A stretch of 64,000 bases of DNA from Shinella sp032095155 (lineage in GTDB: Bacteria > Pseudomonadota > Alphaproteobacteria > Rhizobiales > Rhizobiaceae): assembly GCF_049199905.1 (NCBI RefSeq), contig NZ_JBLZPK010000033.1, forward strand, positions 124,001 through 188,000, written 5' to 3'. Position numbers and translations under genes: made by a program. The notes below the pieces were generated by a model that was given only the letters and a program-made list of their open reading frames with translations, was not told the origin of the DNA and made no database searches. Shown in pieces: positions 25,982-36,156 of this stretch; the first letter of the stretch is position 1; each line of letters opens with the position of its first letter.

Positions 25982-26464
25982 TCACACCCGTTCGATGTCG
26001 CGGCGAAGCACGATGGAGGTCGTCAGGTCCTCCACATTGTCCATCGTCGCGACCTCGTCGCNNNNNNNNNNNNNNNNNNNNNNNNNNNNNNNNNNNNNNN
26101 NNNNNNNNNNNNNNNNNNNNNNNNNNNNNNNNNNNNNNNNNNNNNNNNNNNNNNNNNNNNNNNNNNNNNNNNNNNNNNNNNNNNNNNNNNNNNNNNNNNN
26201 NNNNNNNNNNNNNNNNNNNNNNNNNNNNNNNNNNNNNNNNCGCTTCAGCGTCACCAGCAGGAAGGCCTGGATCTGGCCGTCGTCGAGCTGGCCGATATCG
26301 GCGCGATAGCCCCTGATGATGCCGGCCTTTTCCAGCCGCGTGACGCGCTCCGTCGTTGCACTTCGGGAAAGCCCGATGCGCCCGGCAAGCGACTTCATCG
26401 GGATGCGCGCTTCCCTGGTGAGGATGCTGAGGATCGTCCGGTCGATGGTATCCGTGCCCTGCAT
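25982..26464 (-). CDS. Lrp/AsnC family transcriptional regulator (interrupted by unsequenced bases)
   Basis: 160 codons including 179 unknown bases. The visible N-terminus holds an AsnC-type helix-turn-helix (IGLSRSATTERVTRLEKAGIIRGY); after it comes the start of the RAM ligand domain (QIQAFLLVTLK) and, past the gap, the end (VATMDNVEDLTTSIVLRRDIERV). The frame is the same on both sides of the gap and the total length is normal, so the gene is probably intact. Start at 26464 with GAGAGG upstream. Divergent from the kinase-aminotransferase fusion, which it most likely controls in response to an amino acid. Confidence 0.82.
   Translation of the reverse strand: MQGTDTIDRTILSILTREARIPMKSLAGRIGLSRSATTERVTRLEKAGIIRGYRADIGQLDDGQIQAFLLVTLKXXXXXXXXXXXXXXXXXXXXXXXXXXXXXXXXXXXXXXXXXXXXXXXXXXXXXXXXXXXXXDEVATMDNVEDLTTSIVLRRDIERV
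26062..26240. other. Run of 179 N bases
   Basis: Unknown or masked bases inside the AsnC-family gene. Nothing can be said of their content; the preserved reading frame implies the stated length is about right. Confidence 0.99.
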
Positions 26465-26590
26465 GATGCCTCTCTCCGCTGCGCCGACAAGATGACGGTT
26501 ATTACAGACAGAGTGCCGGCACAACCGGCATAATGCCGGATGCACCGAAACGCCGTCCATGCAAATCTTCGCATCGAAAAGAGGATTGCC

Positions 26591-29500
26591 ATGAACGACA
26601 TGCTGAAGACGACCCCGGACTTTTCCATCGACGCCGCCGCCGCCCTGCTCAAGGAGCATTACGGGCTTGCCGGCAAGCTCTCGCCGCTCGCCAGCGAGCG
26701 CGACCAGAACTTCAAGGTGGAAGCGCCTGAGGGGACCTTCATCCTGAAGATCGTCAACGCCGCCGAGCCGGCCGTGGAGAGCGATTTCCAGACCGCGCTG
26801 CTCGCCCATCTTGGCGTCCATGCCGGCGATCTGCCGGTGCCGCATATCCGCCCCACCCTTTCCGGAGAAAGCCTGGCCGCCACGACGAGCCCCCACGGTA
26901 CTGCGCACCGCGTCCGCCTCGTCAGCTGGGTCGAGGGCGAGCCGCTCGCCGAAACGGGCCGCAGCGAAGCCGCACTCGAATCCCTTGGCCGCATGCTCGG
27001 CCACTTCGATGCCGCGCTGAAGGGCTTCATGCATCCCGGCGCGCTGCGCGATCTAGACTGGGATATCCGTGCCGCCGGCCGTTCGGCGGGCCGCCTTTCG
27101 CATATCGCAGATGCCGAAGACCGCGCCCTCGTCGAACGCTTCCTCAAGCGCTTCGCCACCATTGCGCCGCGCCTTGCGACGCTGCGCGCCGCCGTCATCC
27201 ACAATGACGCCAATGACTGGAACGTGCTGGTCGATGCCGCGAACCATGACCAGATTTCCGGCCTGATCGATTTCGGCGATGCGCTGCACACGCCTGTGAT
27301 CGCGGAAGTGGCGATCGCCGCCGCCTATGCCGGGCTCGACCACGCCGACCCGATCGGCGCGGCCGCCGCCATCGCGCGCGGCTTCCATGCGGAATATCCG
27401 CTGCTCGAAGAGGAAGTCGACCTGCTCTTTGACCTGATCGCCGCAAGGCTCGTCACCTCCGTCACCATGTCGGCCTCGCGCCGCGTCCACACCGAGGACA
27501 ATCCGTATCTCGCGATCAGCGAGCGCCCGGCCTGGACGCTGCTGCGCAAGCTCGACCGCATGAACCCGCGCTTCGCCACCGCCATCCTGCGCAAGGCCTG
27601 CGGCTTCGAGGCCGTGCCCGGTGCGCGCGGGGTGATCGACTGGATCGAAAAGAACCGCAAATCGCTCGCCCCGCTGCTCGAAAAGCCGGCCGCCACCTAC
27701 CCGGCCGCCCTCGTGCCCTATGGCGATCCGACCCATCCGATGACCGTCGCCTCCGCCGCAGAACAGCCGGACGAAGCGCAGGCGATCTGGGACGCCTATT
27801 GCCGCGACACCGGAGTCGAGCTCGGCATCGGTCCCTTCGCCGAGGAACGCACTGTCTATGCCGGCGAGATGTTCGTCTCGCGCTTCATCCAGGGCGCGCG
27901 CCGCACGCACCATCTCGGCTTCGACCTTTTCCAGGCGGCCGGCACCAAGGTCTTCACGCCGCTTGCCGCCACCGTCGTCAGCGTCGAGGTCGAAAAGGAC
28001 CCGCTCGGTTATGGCTGCCTGATCGCGCTTCACCACGCGCCCGAGGGCTGCCCGCCCTTCATCTCCCTCTGGGGCCATCTCGCCCATGAGGCCGTCAACC
28101 GCCTGAAGGCCGGCGACCGGCTTGAAGCCGGCGCGCTGGTCGGCGAAATGGGCGCGCCGAAGGAAAACGGCGGCTGGGCGCCGCATCTCCACCTGCAGAT
28201 CTCCACCGACACGACGCTCTCGGCCACCGAAATCCTCGGCGTCGGCGAGCCGCGCTATCTCGATGTCTGGGCCGAACTCTTCCCCGATGCCCGCACCTTC
28301 GCCGGCATCGCGAAGGAATTCTTCGAGCGTCAGGGCCGCTCGCACGAGGAAATCGTGAAAATGCGGCGCGAGCTGCTCCTGCCGAACCTCTCGATCTCTT
28401 ACGAAAAGCCGATCAAATTCGTGCGCGGCGAAGGCGTCTGGCTGATCGACGATAGCGGCCGGGCCTATCTCGACTGCTTCAACAATGTCTGCCACATCGG
28501 CCATGCCCATCCGGCCGTCGTGGAAGCGATGGCCAGGCAGGCCGCGACGCTCAACACCAACACACGCTACCTGCACGACAACATCGTCGCCTATGCCGAG
28601 CGCCTGACGGCGACGCTGCCGAAAGAACTCACCGTCGCCGGCTTCGTCAACAGCGGCTCGGAGGCCAACAGTCTGGCGCTGCGCATGATGCGCGCCCATA
28701 CCGGCCGCGAAAACGCCATCACGCTCGACTGGTCCTATCACGGCACGACGCAGGAGCTGATCGACATCAGCCCCTACAAGTTCCGCCGCAAGGGCGGCAA
28801 GGGGCCGAAGCCGCATATCCATATCGCCGCCGTGCCGGACAGCTACCATGCCCCGGCGGACTGGCCGATCGAGGAGCATGGCAAGCGGTTTGCCGAAAGC
28901 GTCGCCGAGCAGATCGCCGTCATGAAGGCCAAGGGCGAAGGTCCAGGTTTCTTCATCGCCGAATCCATTCCGAGCGTCGCCGGCCAGGTCTTCCTGCCGG
29001 AGGGCTATCTCAAGGAGGTCTATCGGCTGGTGCGCGAGGCGGGCGGTGTCTGCATCGCCGATGAGGTTCAGGTCGGCTTCGGCCGCGTCGGCAGTCATTG
29101 GTGGGCCTTCGAGACGCAGGGCGTGGTGCCCGACATCGTCACCATGGGCAAGCCGATCGGCGACGGCCATCCGCTCGCCGCCGTCGTCACCACCCGCGAA
29201 GTGACCGATAGCTTCAACAACGGCATGGAATATTTCAACACCTTCGGCGGCAACCCGGTCTCCTGCGCCGTCGGCCTTGCCGTGCTCGACGTCATCGAGG
29301 GCCAGGACCTGCGCGGCAATGCGCTCACTGTCGGCAACTACCTGATGGACGCCTTCCGCGACATGCAGACGCGTTACCAGGCGATCGGCGACGTGCGCGG
29401 CCTTGGCCTCTTCCTCGGCATCGAGCTCGTCACGGACCGTAAAACCAAGGCGCCCGCCACCGAGTTCGCCCGCGCCGTCTCCAACGGCGCGCGACGCCGC

Positions 29501-29641
29501 GGTGTGCTGATGGGCACCGAAGGCCCGCATGACAACGTGCTGAAGATGCGCCCGCCGATGATCTTCTCGAAGCGCGACGCCGATCATCTGATCGCCGTGC
29601 TCGAGGAAACCTTCGCCGACGTCGAAAAGACGCTCGGCTAA
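26591..29641 (+). CDS. Trifunctional fusion: APH-type kinase, M23-like domain, class III aminotransferase/phospho-lyase
   Basis: 1016 residues. Residues 1-360: aminoglycoside-phosphotransferase fold with catalytic HNDANDWN (near residue 203) and LIDFGDA (near 226), as in hydroxylysine kinase. Residues 410-560: M23/LytM-like fold with HHLGFD, GHLAHE and the HLH pair in APHLHLQI. Residues 575-1016: class III PLP enzyme with IADEVQVGFGR and PLP lysine 854 in GKPIGDGHP, as in the phospho-lyases for phosphoethanolamine and phosphohydroxylysine. Likely phosphorylates an amino alcohol or hydroxy amino acid and then eliminates phosphate. The M23 domain role is unclear. No signal peptide. Divergent AsnC gene upstream, amino-acid SBP downstream. 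Confidence 0.88.
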   Translation: MNDMLKTTPDFSIDAAAALLKEHYGLAGKLSPLASERDQNFKVEAPEGTFILKIVNAAEPAVESDFQTALLAHLGVHAGDLPVPHIRPTLSGESLAATTSPHGTAHRVRLVSWVEGEPLAETGRSEAALESLGRMLGHFDAALKGFMHPGALRDLDWDIRAAGRSAGRLSHIADAEDRALVERFLKRFATIAPRLATLRAAVIHNDANDWNVLVDAANHDQISGLIDFGDALHTPVIAEVAIAAAYAGLDHADPIGAAAAIARGFHAEYPLLEEEVDLLFDLIAARLVTSVTMSASRRVHTEDNPYLAISERPAWTLLRKLDRMNPRFATAILRKACGFEAVPGARGVIDWIEKNRKSLAPLLEKPAATYPAALVPYGDPTHPMTVASAAEQPDEAQAIWDAYCRDTGVELGIGPFAEERTVYAGEMFVSRFIQGARRTHHLGFDLFQAAGTKVFTPLAATVVSVEVEKDPLGYGCLIALHHAPEGCPPFISLWGHLAHEAVNRLKAGDRLEAGALVGEMGAPKENGGWAPHLHLQISTDTTLSATEILGVGEPRYLDVWAELFPDARTFAGIAKEFFERQGRSHEEIVKMRRELLLPNLSISYEKPIKFVRGEGVWLIDDSGRAYLDCFNNVCHIGHAHPAVVEAMARQAATLNTNTRYLHDNIVAYAERLTATLPKELTVAGFVNSGSEANSLALRMMRAHTGRENAITLDWSYHGTTQELIDISPYKFRRKGGKGPKPHIHIAAVPDSYHAPADWPIEEHGKRFAESVAEQIAVMKAKGEGPGFFIAESIPSVAGQVFLPEGYLKEVYRLVREAGGVCIADEVQVGFGRVGSHWWAFETQGVVPDIVTMGKPIGDGHPLAAVVTTREVTDSFNNGMEYFNTFGGNPVSCAVGLAVLDVIEGQDLRGNALTVGNYLMDAFRDMQTRYQAIGDVRGLGLFLGIELVTDRKTKAPATEFARAVSNGARRRGVLMGTEGPHDNVLKMRPPMIFSKRDADHLIAVLEETFADVEKTLG

Positions 29642-29737
29642 GGCCCAAACATCATCCTTTCAAAACCTGTCAGCCGGGGGCGTTTTCTCCCGGCCGGGAA
29701 GACGCATGCAAAAAAATCAATCAAGGAGGAGGACAAC

Positions 29738-30745
29738 ATGAAGACGACAATCCTGGCCCTCGCGGCCGCCGCATTCGCCGCCGGCACGGCCCATGCCGGC
29801 ACGTTCGATGTCATCAAGGAGCGCGGCGAAGTGCGCTGCGGCGTCAGCCAGGGCGTGCTCGGCTTTTCCGTGCCGGACAAGAACGGCGTCTGGGGCGGTT
29901 TCGACGTCGATTTCTGCCGGGCGGTCGCCGCCGCCACCCTCGGCAATCCGGACAAGGTGGCCTATGTGCCGCTTTCCACCAAGGACCGTTTCACGGCGCT
30001 GCAATCGGGCGAAGTCGATCTTCTCTCGCGCCAGACGACCTGGACGCTGTCGCGCGACACCGATCTCGGCATGAGCTTCGTCGGCGTCAATTATTATGAC
30101 GGCCAGGCCTTCATGGTGAACAAGGAGGTCGGCGTGAAGAGCGTCAAGGAAATTTCCGGCGCCTCCGTCTGCACGGAGACCGGCACCACGACCGAGCAGA
30201 ACATGGCCGACTATTTCAGCGCCAACAAGATCGAGTATCAGGTCATCGCCTTCGAAAAGCCGGACCAGACGATCCAGGCCTTCAACACCGGCCGCTGCGA
30301 CGTCTATTCGACAGACGCTTCGGCGCTCTACGCCCAGCGCCTGACGCTGAACAACCCTGAACGTTTCGAGGTTCTGCCCGAAGTCATCTCCAAGGAACCG
30401 CTCGGCCCGGCCGTGCGCCAGGGCGACGAGCAGTGGTTCAAGATCGTGCGCTGGACGCTCTTCGCACTGATCGAAGCCGAGGAGATGGGCATCACCAAGG
30501 AAAACGCGGCCTCGCTCGTCGACAGCGGCACGGTAGCGCAAAAACGTTTCCTCGGCATCGAGAACGAAGCCGGCAAGGCGATGGGGCTCGATCCGAAATG
30601 GGCCTATCACGCGATCTCCGCCGTCGGCAATTACGGCCAGATTTTCGAGCGGCATCTCGGCAAGGACAGCCCGCTGAAGATCGACCGCGGCCTCAACCGC
30701 CTGTGGAACGACGGCGGCCTGATGTATTCGCCGCCGGCGCGCTAA
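29738..30745 (+). CDS. General L-amino acid ABC transporter binding protein (AapJ/BztA-like)
   Basis: 335 residues with signal peptide MKTTILALAAAAFAAGTAHA. Mature protein starts GTFDVIKERGEVRCGVSQG and contains GFDVDFCRAVAAA, the disulfide-type Cys pattern and end of the AapJ family (GGLMYSPPAR). Periplasmic binding of a broad range of L-amino acids. The permease and ATPase genes are not next to it, so it likely serves an AapQMP complex encoded elsewhere. It lies 96 bases after the fusion gene and is followed by a strong terminator. Confidence 0.92.
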   Translation: MKTTILALAAAAFAAGTAHAGTFDVIKERGEVRCGVSQGVLGFSVPDKNGVWGGFDVDFCRAVAAATLGNPDKVAYVPLSTKDRFTALQSGEVDLLSRQTTWTLSRDTDLGMSFVGVNYYDGQAFMVNKEVGVKSVKEISGASVCTETGTTTEQNMADYFSANKIEYQVIAFEKPDQTIQAFNTGRCDVYSTDASALYAQRLTLNNPERFEVLPEVISKEPLGPAVRQGDEQWFKIVRWTLFALIEAEEMGITKENAASLVDSGTVAQKRFLGIENEAGKAMGLDPKWAYHAISAVGNYGQIFERHLGKDSPLKIDRGLNRLWNDGGLMYSPPAR

Positions 30746-30764
30746 ATCGCTCCATCGACAATCG

Positions 30765-30793
30765 ACGCCGCGGATATCCTCCGCGGCGTTTTC
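30765..30793 (+). terminator. Rho-independent terminator after AapJ-like gene
   Basis: Perfect 10-base stem ACGCCGCGGA / TCCGCGGCGT with a 5-base loop followed by TTTT. It closes the plus-strand unit and, being symmetric, may also serve the convergent Dpp operon ending at 30796. Confidence 0.85.
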
Positions 30794-30795
30794 GT

Positions 30796-31754
30796 TCAGG
30801 CGGCCGCCAGCCGCACCCGATGCTGCGGCGCGATCTCGACCAGCTCGGACGAAGGCGGCGCGGTGAAAACATCCGGCGACGTGCTGCCGTCGGACACGAA
30901 ACGGCGGCCGGAAAGTTGCGGCAGATCGGCGAAACGGTCCGGTTTTCCCGCCGGATCGAGCGCTGCGGCCGGATCGGGAATGGCCGCGATCAGCCGGCGC
31001 GTATAGGGATGGGCAGGCGCTTCGAAGATCTCGCGCCAGCCGCCCTCCTCCACCACCTCGCCGAAATACATCACCAGAACGCGATCGCTCATGTGCTCCA
31101 CCACGCTCAGATCGTGGCTGATCATGAGGTAGGAGAGGCCGAGCTTGTCCTGAAGGTCGAGCAACAGGTTGATGATCTGCGCGCGGATCGAAACGTCGAG
31201 CGCGGAGACCGGCTCGTCGAGCAGTACGATTTCCGGTTCGAGGATCAGCGCGCGGGCGATGCCGATACGCTGGCGCTGGCCGCCGGAGAATTCATGTGGA
31301 TAGCGGCCCGCCTGTTCGGGCGTCAGGCCGACATTCTTCAGCATCGCCTCGATGCGGCCCTCGATCTCCGAGGCGGCGGTGACACCATGCAGGCGGAGCG
31401 GCGCGGCCAGCGAGGTGCGCACGGACTGGCGCGGATTGAGCGAGGCATAGGGGTCCTGGAACACCATCTGCACCGCCTTCGCCCGCTGCATGCGGCCCGG
31501 CGCGCCGGGGCCGGCAAGCGGCTGGCCGTGATAGCGGATCGTGCCTTCGGTCGGCTCCTGGAGGCCGAGGATGGACAGCGCCGTCGTCGACTTGCCGCAG
31601 CCGGACTCACCGACGATCGACAGGCACTCGCCCTTGGCAAGCTCGAAACTGATGCCGTTGACAGCATGCAGCATGCGCTTACCCGTGCCGAGCAGGCCGC
31701 CGCCGGAAATCGGGAAACGGACGTGGAGATCGTCCACCTGCAACAGGGGGGCGG

Positions 31755-31758
<4 letters not shown>
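30796..31758 (-). CDS. dppF: Peptide ABC transporter ATP-binding protein (DppF type)
   Basis: 320 residues. Walker A GESGCGKST, signature FSGGQRQRIGIARALI, Walker B IVLLDEPVSALD, then the oligopeptide/dipeptide C-terminal extension with HPYTRRL. Start at 31758 overlaps the DppD stop (ATGA). Second ATPase of the importer encoded by 30796-36097. Confidence 0.93.
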
Positions 31759-32662
<904 letters not shown>

Positions 32663-32666
<4 letters not shown>

Positions 32667-33484
32667 GGCTTGCGCGTCCTCATATGCGGGTCGAGGCTGT
32701 CGCGCAGGCCATCGCCGAGAAGGTTGAAGCCGAGTACTGAGAGGAAGATGGCAAGGCCAGGGAAGATCGCGACCCAGGGTGCCAACTGAATGAGCTGGCG
32801 CGCATCCGTCAGCATCGAACCCCAGCTCGGGAACGGCGGCTGGATGCCGAGGCCGAGGAAGGAAAGGGCTGCTTCCGACAACACCGCGGAGCCCATGCCG
32901 AGCGTCGCCATGACGAGGATCGGCCCCATCATGTTGGGCAGGATCTGCGTGAACATGATGCGCAGGTCGCCGTAACCGAGCGTCTGCGCCGCCTGCACGT
33001 AACCCTGCGATTTCAGCGAGAGTGTCGAGGAGCGCGCGATGCGGCAGGTCCAGCTCCAGTTGGTCAGGCCGAGCGCGATGAGCAGCGACGGCAGGCCGGG
33101 GCCGAGCACGGCCATGACGGCGAGCGCGAAGATCAGCGAGGGAATGGCGAGCATGACATTGGTCAGGCCGTTGACGAGATCGTCCCACCAGCCGCCCCAA
33201 TAGCCGGCGGTCATGCCGAGCGTGATGCCGATCATTGAATTGATCACCTGCGAGACGATGCCGACCGTCAGCGAGATCTGCGCGCCGTAGAGGATGCGCG
33301 TATAGACGTCGCGCCCCTGCGCATCCGTGCCGAACCAGAAGGTGGCGTCGGGCGGCAGTTCGGAGCTCATCAGGTCCGCGTCGAGCACCGGGTCGAAGGG
33401 CGCGATCCATGGGGCTAAGATACCGGCGAGGATCACCAGCGCCGTCAGCCCGGCACCGAGCCAAAAATTGAAACCGAAGCGCAT
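32663..33484 (-). CDS. dppC: Peptide ABC transporter permease (DppC type)
   Basis: 273 residues, six helices. N-terminal FGTDAQGRDVYTRILYGAQISLTVG and the EAA loop AAQTLGYGDLRIMFTQILPN are family marks. Start at MRFGFN (33484) lies just after the DppB stop. Forms the heterodimeric channel with DppB. Confidence 0.92.
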
Positions 33485-33488
33485 CCCG

Positions 33489-34424
33489 TCACTCCTGCTT
33501 GATGCGCGGATCGATCGCGGCATAGATCAGATCGACGGCGGTATTGATGACGAGGAACCACAGCACGATGACAAGGATCGTGCCCTGCACCACGGGAATG
33601 TCGCGGATCGCCACGCTGTCGACCAAGAGCGAGCCGATGCCAGGCCAGGCGAAGAGCTTTTCGATGACGACGGCCTGGCCGATCAGCGAGCCGAATTGCA
33701 GGCCGACCGTGGTGACGATCAGCACCAGCGCATTGCGCGCCACATGCCAGCGCACGACCTTCATCTCGCTCATGCCCTTGGAATGGGCGGTGCGGATGAA
33801 ATCGGCGCTCAACACGTCCAGCACACCCGCCCGTGTAGTGCGCGCCAGAAGCGCGAGCGGCGTCACGCCGAGTGTGACGGCGGGCAATATGAGATTGCGG
33901 AACGAGCCGTCCCCGTAGCCGAAACTCGGCAGCCAGTTCAGCTGCAACGCGAACAGATACATCATCAAGAGGCCAAGCCAGAACTGCGGCATGGACAGGC
34001 CGGAGACCGCACCGATCATCGTCACCGTATCGAGGATGGAGCCCGGCCTAAGCGCCGCCAGAAAGCCAAGCGGAACGCCGACGACCAGCGCGAAGACCAT
34101 GGCGGCGATCGCCAGTTGCAGCGAGGCACCCATGCGGTCGCCGATGAGATCGATCACCGGCTGGCGGGTGCGGAAACTGGTGCCGAGATCGAACTGGGCA
34201 AGATCCGTGACATAGGTCACGAAGCGCTCCATCAACGGCTTGTTGAGCCCGAACTCCTCGTTGAGGCGGGCGATCATCTGCGGGTCGGCGGCGCGCTTGC
34301 CATCGGCGAAGAGGCTGGCGGCGAAGGTGCCAGGCACCACCGAAAAGATGACAAAGATCAGCAGCGCCACCACGACAACCGTCGGGATGACCTGCAGGAT
34401 GCGGCGCAGGGTGAAACGAAGCAT
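33489..34424 (-). CDS. dppB: Peptide ABC transporter permease (DppB type)
   Basis: 311 residues, six helices. N-terminal MLRFTLRRILQVIPTVV and the EAA-type loop RTAHSKGMSEMKVVRWHVARNA are visible; ends IDPRIKQE as usual. Second gene of the operon, after the SBP and a hairpin. Confidence 0.92.
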   Translation of the reverse strand: MLRFTLRRILQVIPTVVVVALLIFVIFSVVPGTFAASLFADGKRAADPQMIARLNEEFGLNKPLMERFVTYVTDLAQFDLGTSFRTRQPVIDLIGDRMGASLQLAIAAMVFALVVGVPLGFLAALRPGSILDTVTMIGAVSGLSMPQFWLGLLMMYLFALQLNWLPSFGYGDGSFRNLILPAVTLGVTPLALLARTTRAGVLDVLSADFIRTAHSKGMSEMKVVRWHVARNALVLIVTTVGLQFGSLIGQAVVIEKLFAWPGIGSLLVDSVAIRDIPVVQGTILVIVLWFLVINTAVDLIYAAIDPRIKQE

Positions 34425-34468
34425 TGACGGTTCCGTTTTGCCGCCCTTGCGGGCGTGAAAATCGATGC

Positions 34469-34490
34469 GGGGGCGGCTGAGACCGCCCCC
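34469..34490 (-). promoter_or_regulatory. Intercistronic hairpin after peptide SBP
   Basis: Perfect 8-base arms GGGGGCGG / CCGCCCCC, 6-base loop, 14 bases after the SBP stop and 45 bases before DppB. No U-run. Same position as hairpins after three other SBP genes in this window. Confidence 0.5.
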
Positions 34491-34504
34491 AAACCCCTCA
34501 AGGC

Positions 34505-36097
34505 TTATTTGCGCGCGTCGGGCGCGGTCTCGTCGATCCAGATTTCGTCATAGGGCTGAACCGCCAGTTCCGTGGCGTTCGGCACGAGGCCGTGGATCCA
34601 CGGCTGGTAGGCCATGACGGCCTTGTTGTAGTTGAAGAACCAGACCGGCGCGTCGTCCTGCACGACGTTGTTGGCCTGGCGCAGCAGGTCGTTCTGCTTG
34701 GCTGGGTCAAGCTCCTGCTGGGCGGCCTCATAGAGCTTGTCGAAATCCGGGCTCGCATAGCTCGTATAGTTGCAGGCCGACTGCGCCGTCTTGGAATAGT
34801 AGCAGCGCAGCGCGTTCAGCGGATCGGGACCGGAGAGGTTCGACCAGATGAAGGCCTGGAAGTTGTTCGACGTCACGGCATCGCCGAGCGCCGAACTTTC
34901 GACCGGCTTCGGCTTCACGGTGATGCCGACCTTCTTCAGCATCGGCAGGATGGCCTCGACGATCGGCACGCCCCAGCTCTCGTTCGGGCTCGCCGTCACC
35001 TCGAATTCGAAACCGTCGGCATAACCGGCTTCCGCCAGCAGGGCCTTCGCCTTTTCCGGATCGAAAGCATAGGCCGCCTTGTCCTTGTCGAAGGCCGGCG
35101 AGGAAAGCGGCAGCCAGCCTGACGCCGGATAGGCCTTGTTCTTGACGAGGCGCTCGATGATCAGCGGCGCATTGATCGCATGGTTGATCGCCTGGCGGAC
35201 GCGCTTGTCCTTGAAGGGTTCGAAGGCCGGGTTGAAGCCGATATTGCGGGTATAGACCTCAGCGACTTCGAGCAGGTGATCCTTCAGGCCCTCCTCGCCC
35301 TGATAGGCCTGGTACTGGGTCGGGCCGAGGATCGAAACGTCGATTTCCTTGTTGCGGAAGGCGACGTCGCGGGCGGCGTCTTCGGCCATCAGCACGATAT
35401 TGATGCGGTCGAGGTAAGGCTTTCCCTCCTCGTAATACTTGTCGAACTTCTCGACGACGACCTGCGAGCCCGGCACATGCTCCTTGAAGACGAAGGCACC
35501 GAGGCCGACCGGGTTCTTGGCGAAGCTCGATTCGTCCTCGACGTTCGACGGGTAGATGACCGTCGTGTTCTGCATCAGCGGGAAACCGGGATTGATCGGG
35601 CCGGTATAGGTGATCTCCAGCGTGTTGTCGTCGATCTTCTTCAGGCCGGAAATCTCGTCCGCCTTGCCGGCGATGAACTCTTCCGCGCCCTTGATGACGG
35701 CGATGAAGCTGGCGCCCGGGAAGGCGTTCTTCGGGTTGGCGATACGCTTGTAGCTGTAGATGATATCGTCAGCCGTCAGCGGCTTGCCGTTGTGGAACAC
35801 GGCGTTCTTGCGCAGGTGATAGGTATGGGTCGTGCCGTCCTCGGAGACCTCCTCGGAATCGGCCAGTTCCAGCACCGGCTTGTTCTCGATGGAGTTCCAG
35901 CTGTAGAGGCCGCGGTGGATGGCCTGCGTGATGAACTCTTCCTGCGTGTTCGGGCTTGCCTGGACGTCGAGCGTGGCGAAGCTCGAGCCATAGGGCGCGG
36001 TGAAGACGAGCGTTCCGCCGGAACGTTCGCCGGCGGCCAGCGCCCCGGTTGCGACGGAAAGGCTCAGCATGGCGGCGAGTGTCAGTCTTTTCAGCAT
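34505..36097 (-). CDS. Peptide ABC transporter substrate-binding protein (family 5)
   Basis: 530 residues with signal peptide MLKRLTLAAMLSLSVATGALA. Family 5 SBP: NTQEEFITQAIHRGLYSW, TYHLRKNAVFHNGKPLTADDIIYSYKRI, and the later repeat PEKAKALLAEAGYADG. Binds a peptide in the periplasm for DppBCDF encoded next. Genes for a D-aminopeptidase, a DmpA-like peptidase and a D-amino-acid transaminase lie nearby, so its ligand may be a peptide with D-residues such as a peptidoglycan fragment. Confidence 0.92.
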   Translation of the reverse strand: MLKRLTLAAMLSLSVATGALAAGERSGGTLVFTAPYGSSFATLDVQASPNTQEEFITQAIHRGLYSWNSIENKPVLELADSEEVSEDGTTHTYHLRKNAVFHNGKPLTADDIIYSYKRIANPKNAFPGASFIAVIKGAEEFIAGKADEISGLKKIDDNTLEITYTGPINPGFPLMQNTTVIYPSNVEDESSFAKNPVGLGAFVFKEHVPGSQVVVEKFDKYYEEGKPYLDRINIVLMAEDAARDVAFRNKEIDVSILGPTQYQAYQGEEGLKDHLLEVAEVYTRNIGFNPAFEPFKDKRVRQAINHAINAPLIIERLVKNKAYPASGWLPLSSPAFDKDKAAYAFDPEKAKALLAEAGYADGFEFEVTASPNESWGVPIVEAILPMLKKVGITVKPKPVESSALGDAVTSNNFQAFIWSNLSGPDPLNALRCYYSKTAQSACNYTSYASPDFDKLYEAAQQELDPAKQNDLLRQANNVVQDDAPVWFFNYNKAVMAYQPWIHGLVPNATELAVQPYDEIWIDETAPDARK

Positions 36098-36156
36098 TTC
36101 GTCCTCCCTCTCGTGCCGTTTTCGGCATCGTTTCGATAATTCAGTCTGACAGGCCC

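Noticed and set aside
26540..26590. Longer N-terminus for the fusion protein
   Set aside because: The ATG at 26591 begins the conserved kinase start; the longer version runs through the promoter region shared with the AsnC gene.
27053..29587. 844-codon open frame on the minus strand
   Set aside because: Exactly antisense to the kinase-aminotransferase fusion, whose catalytic motifs are intact; no family features in the antisense product.
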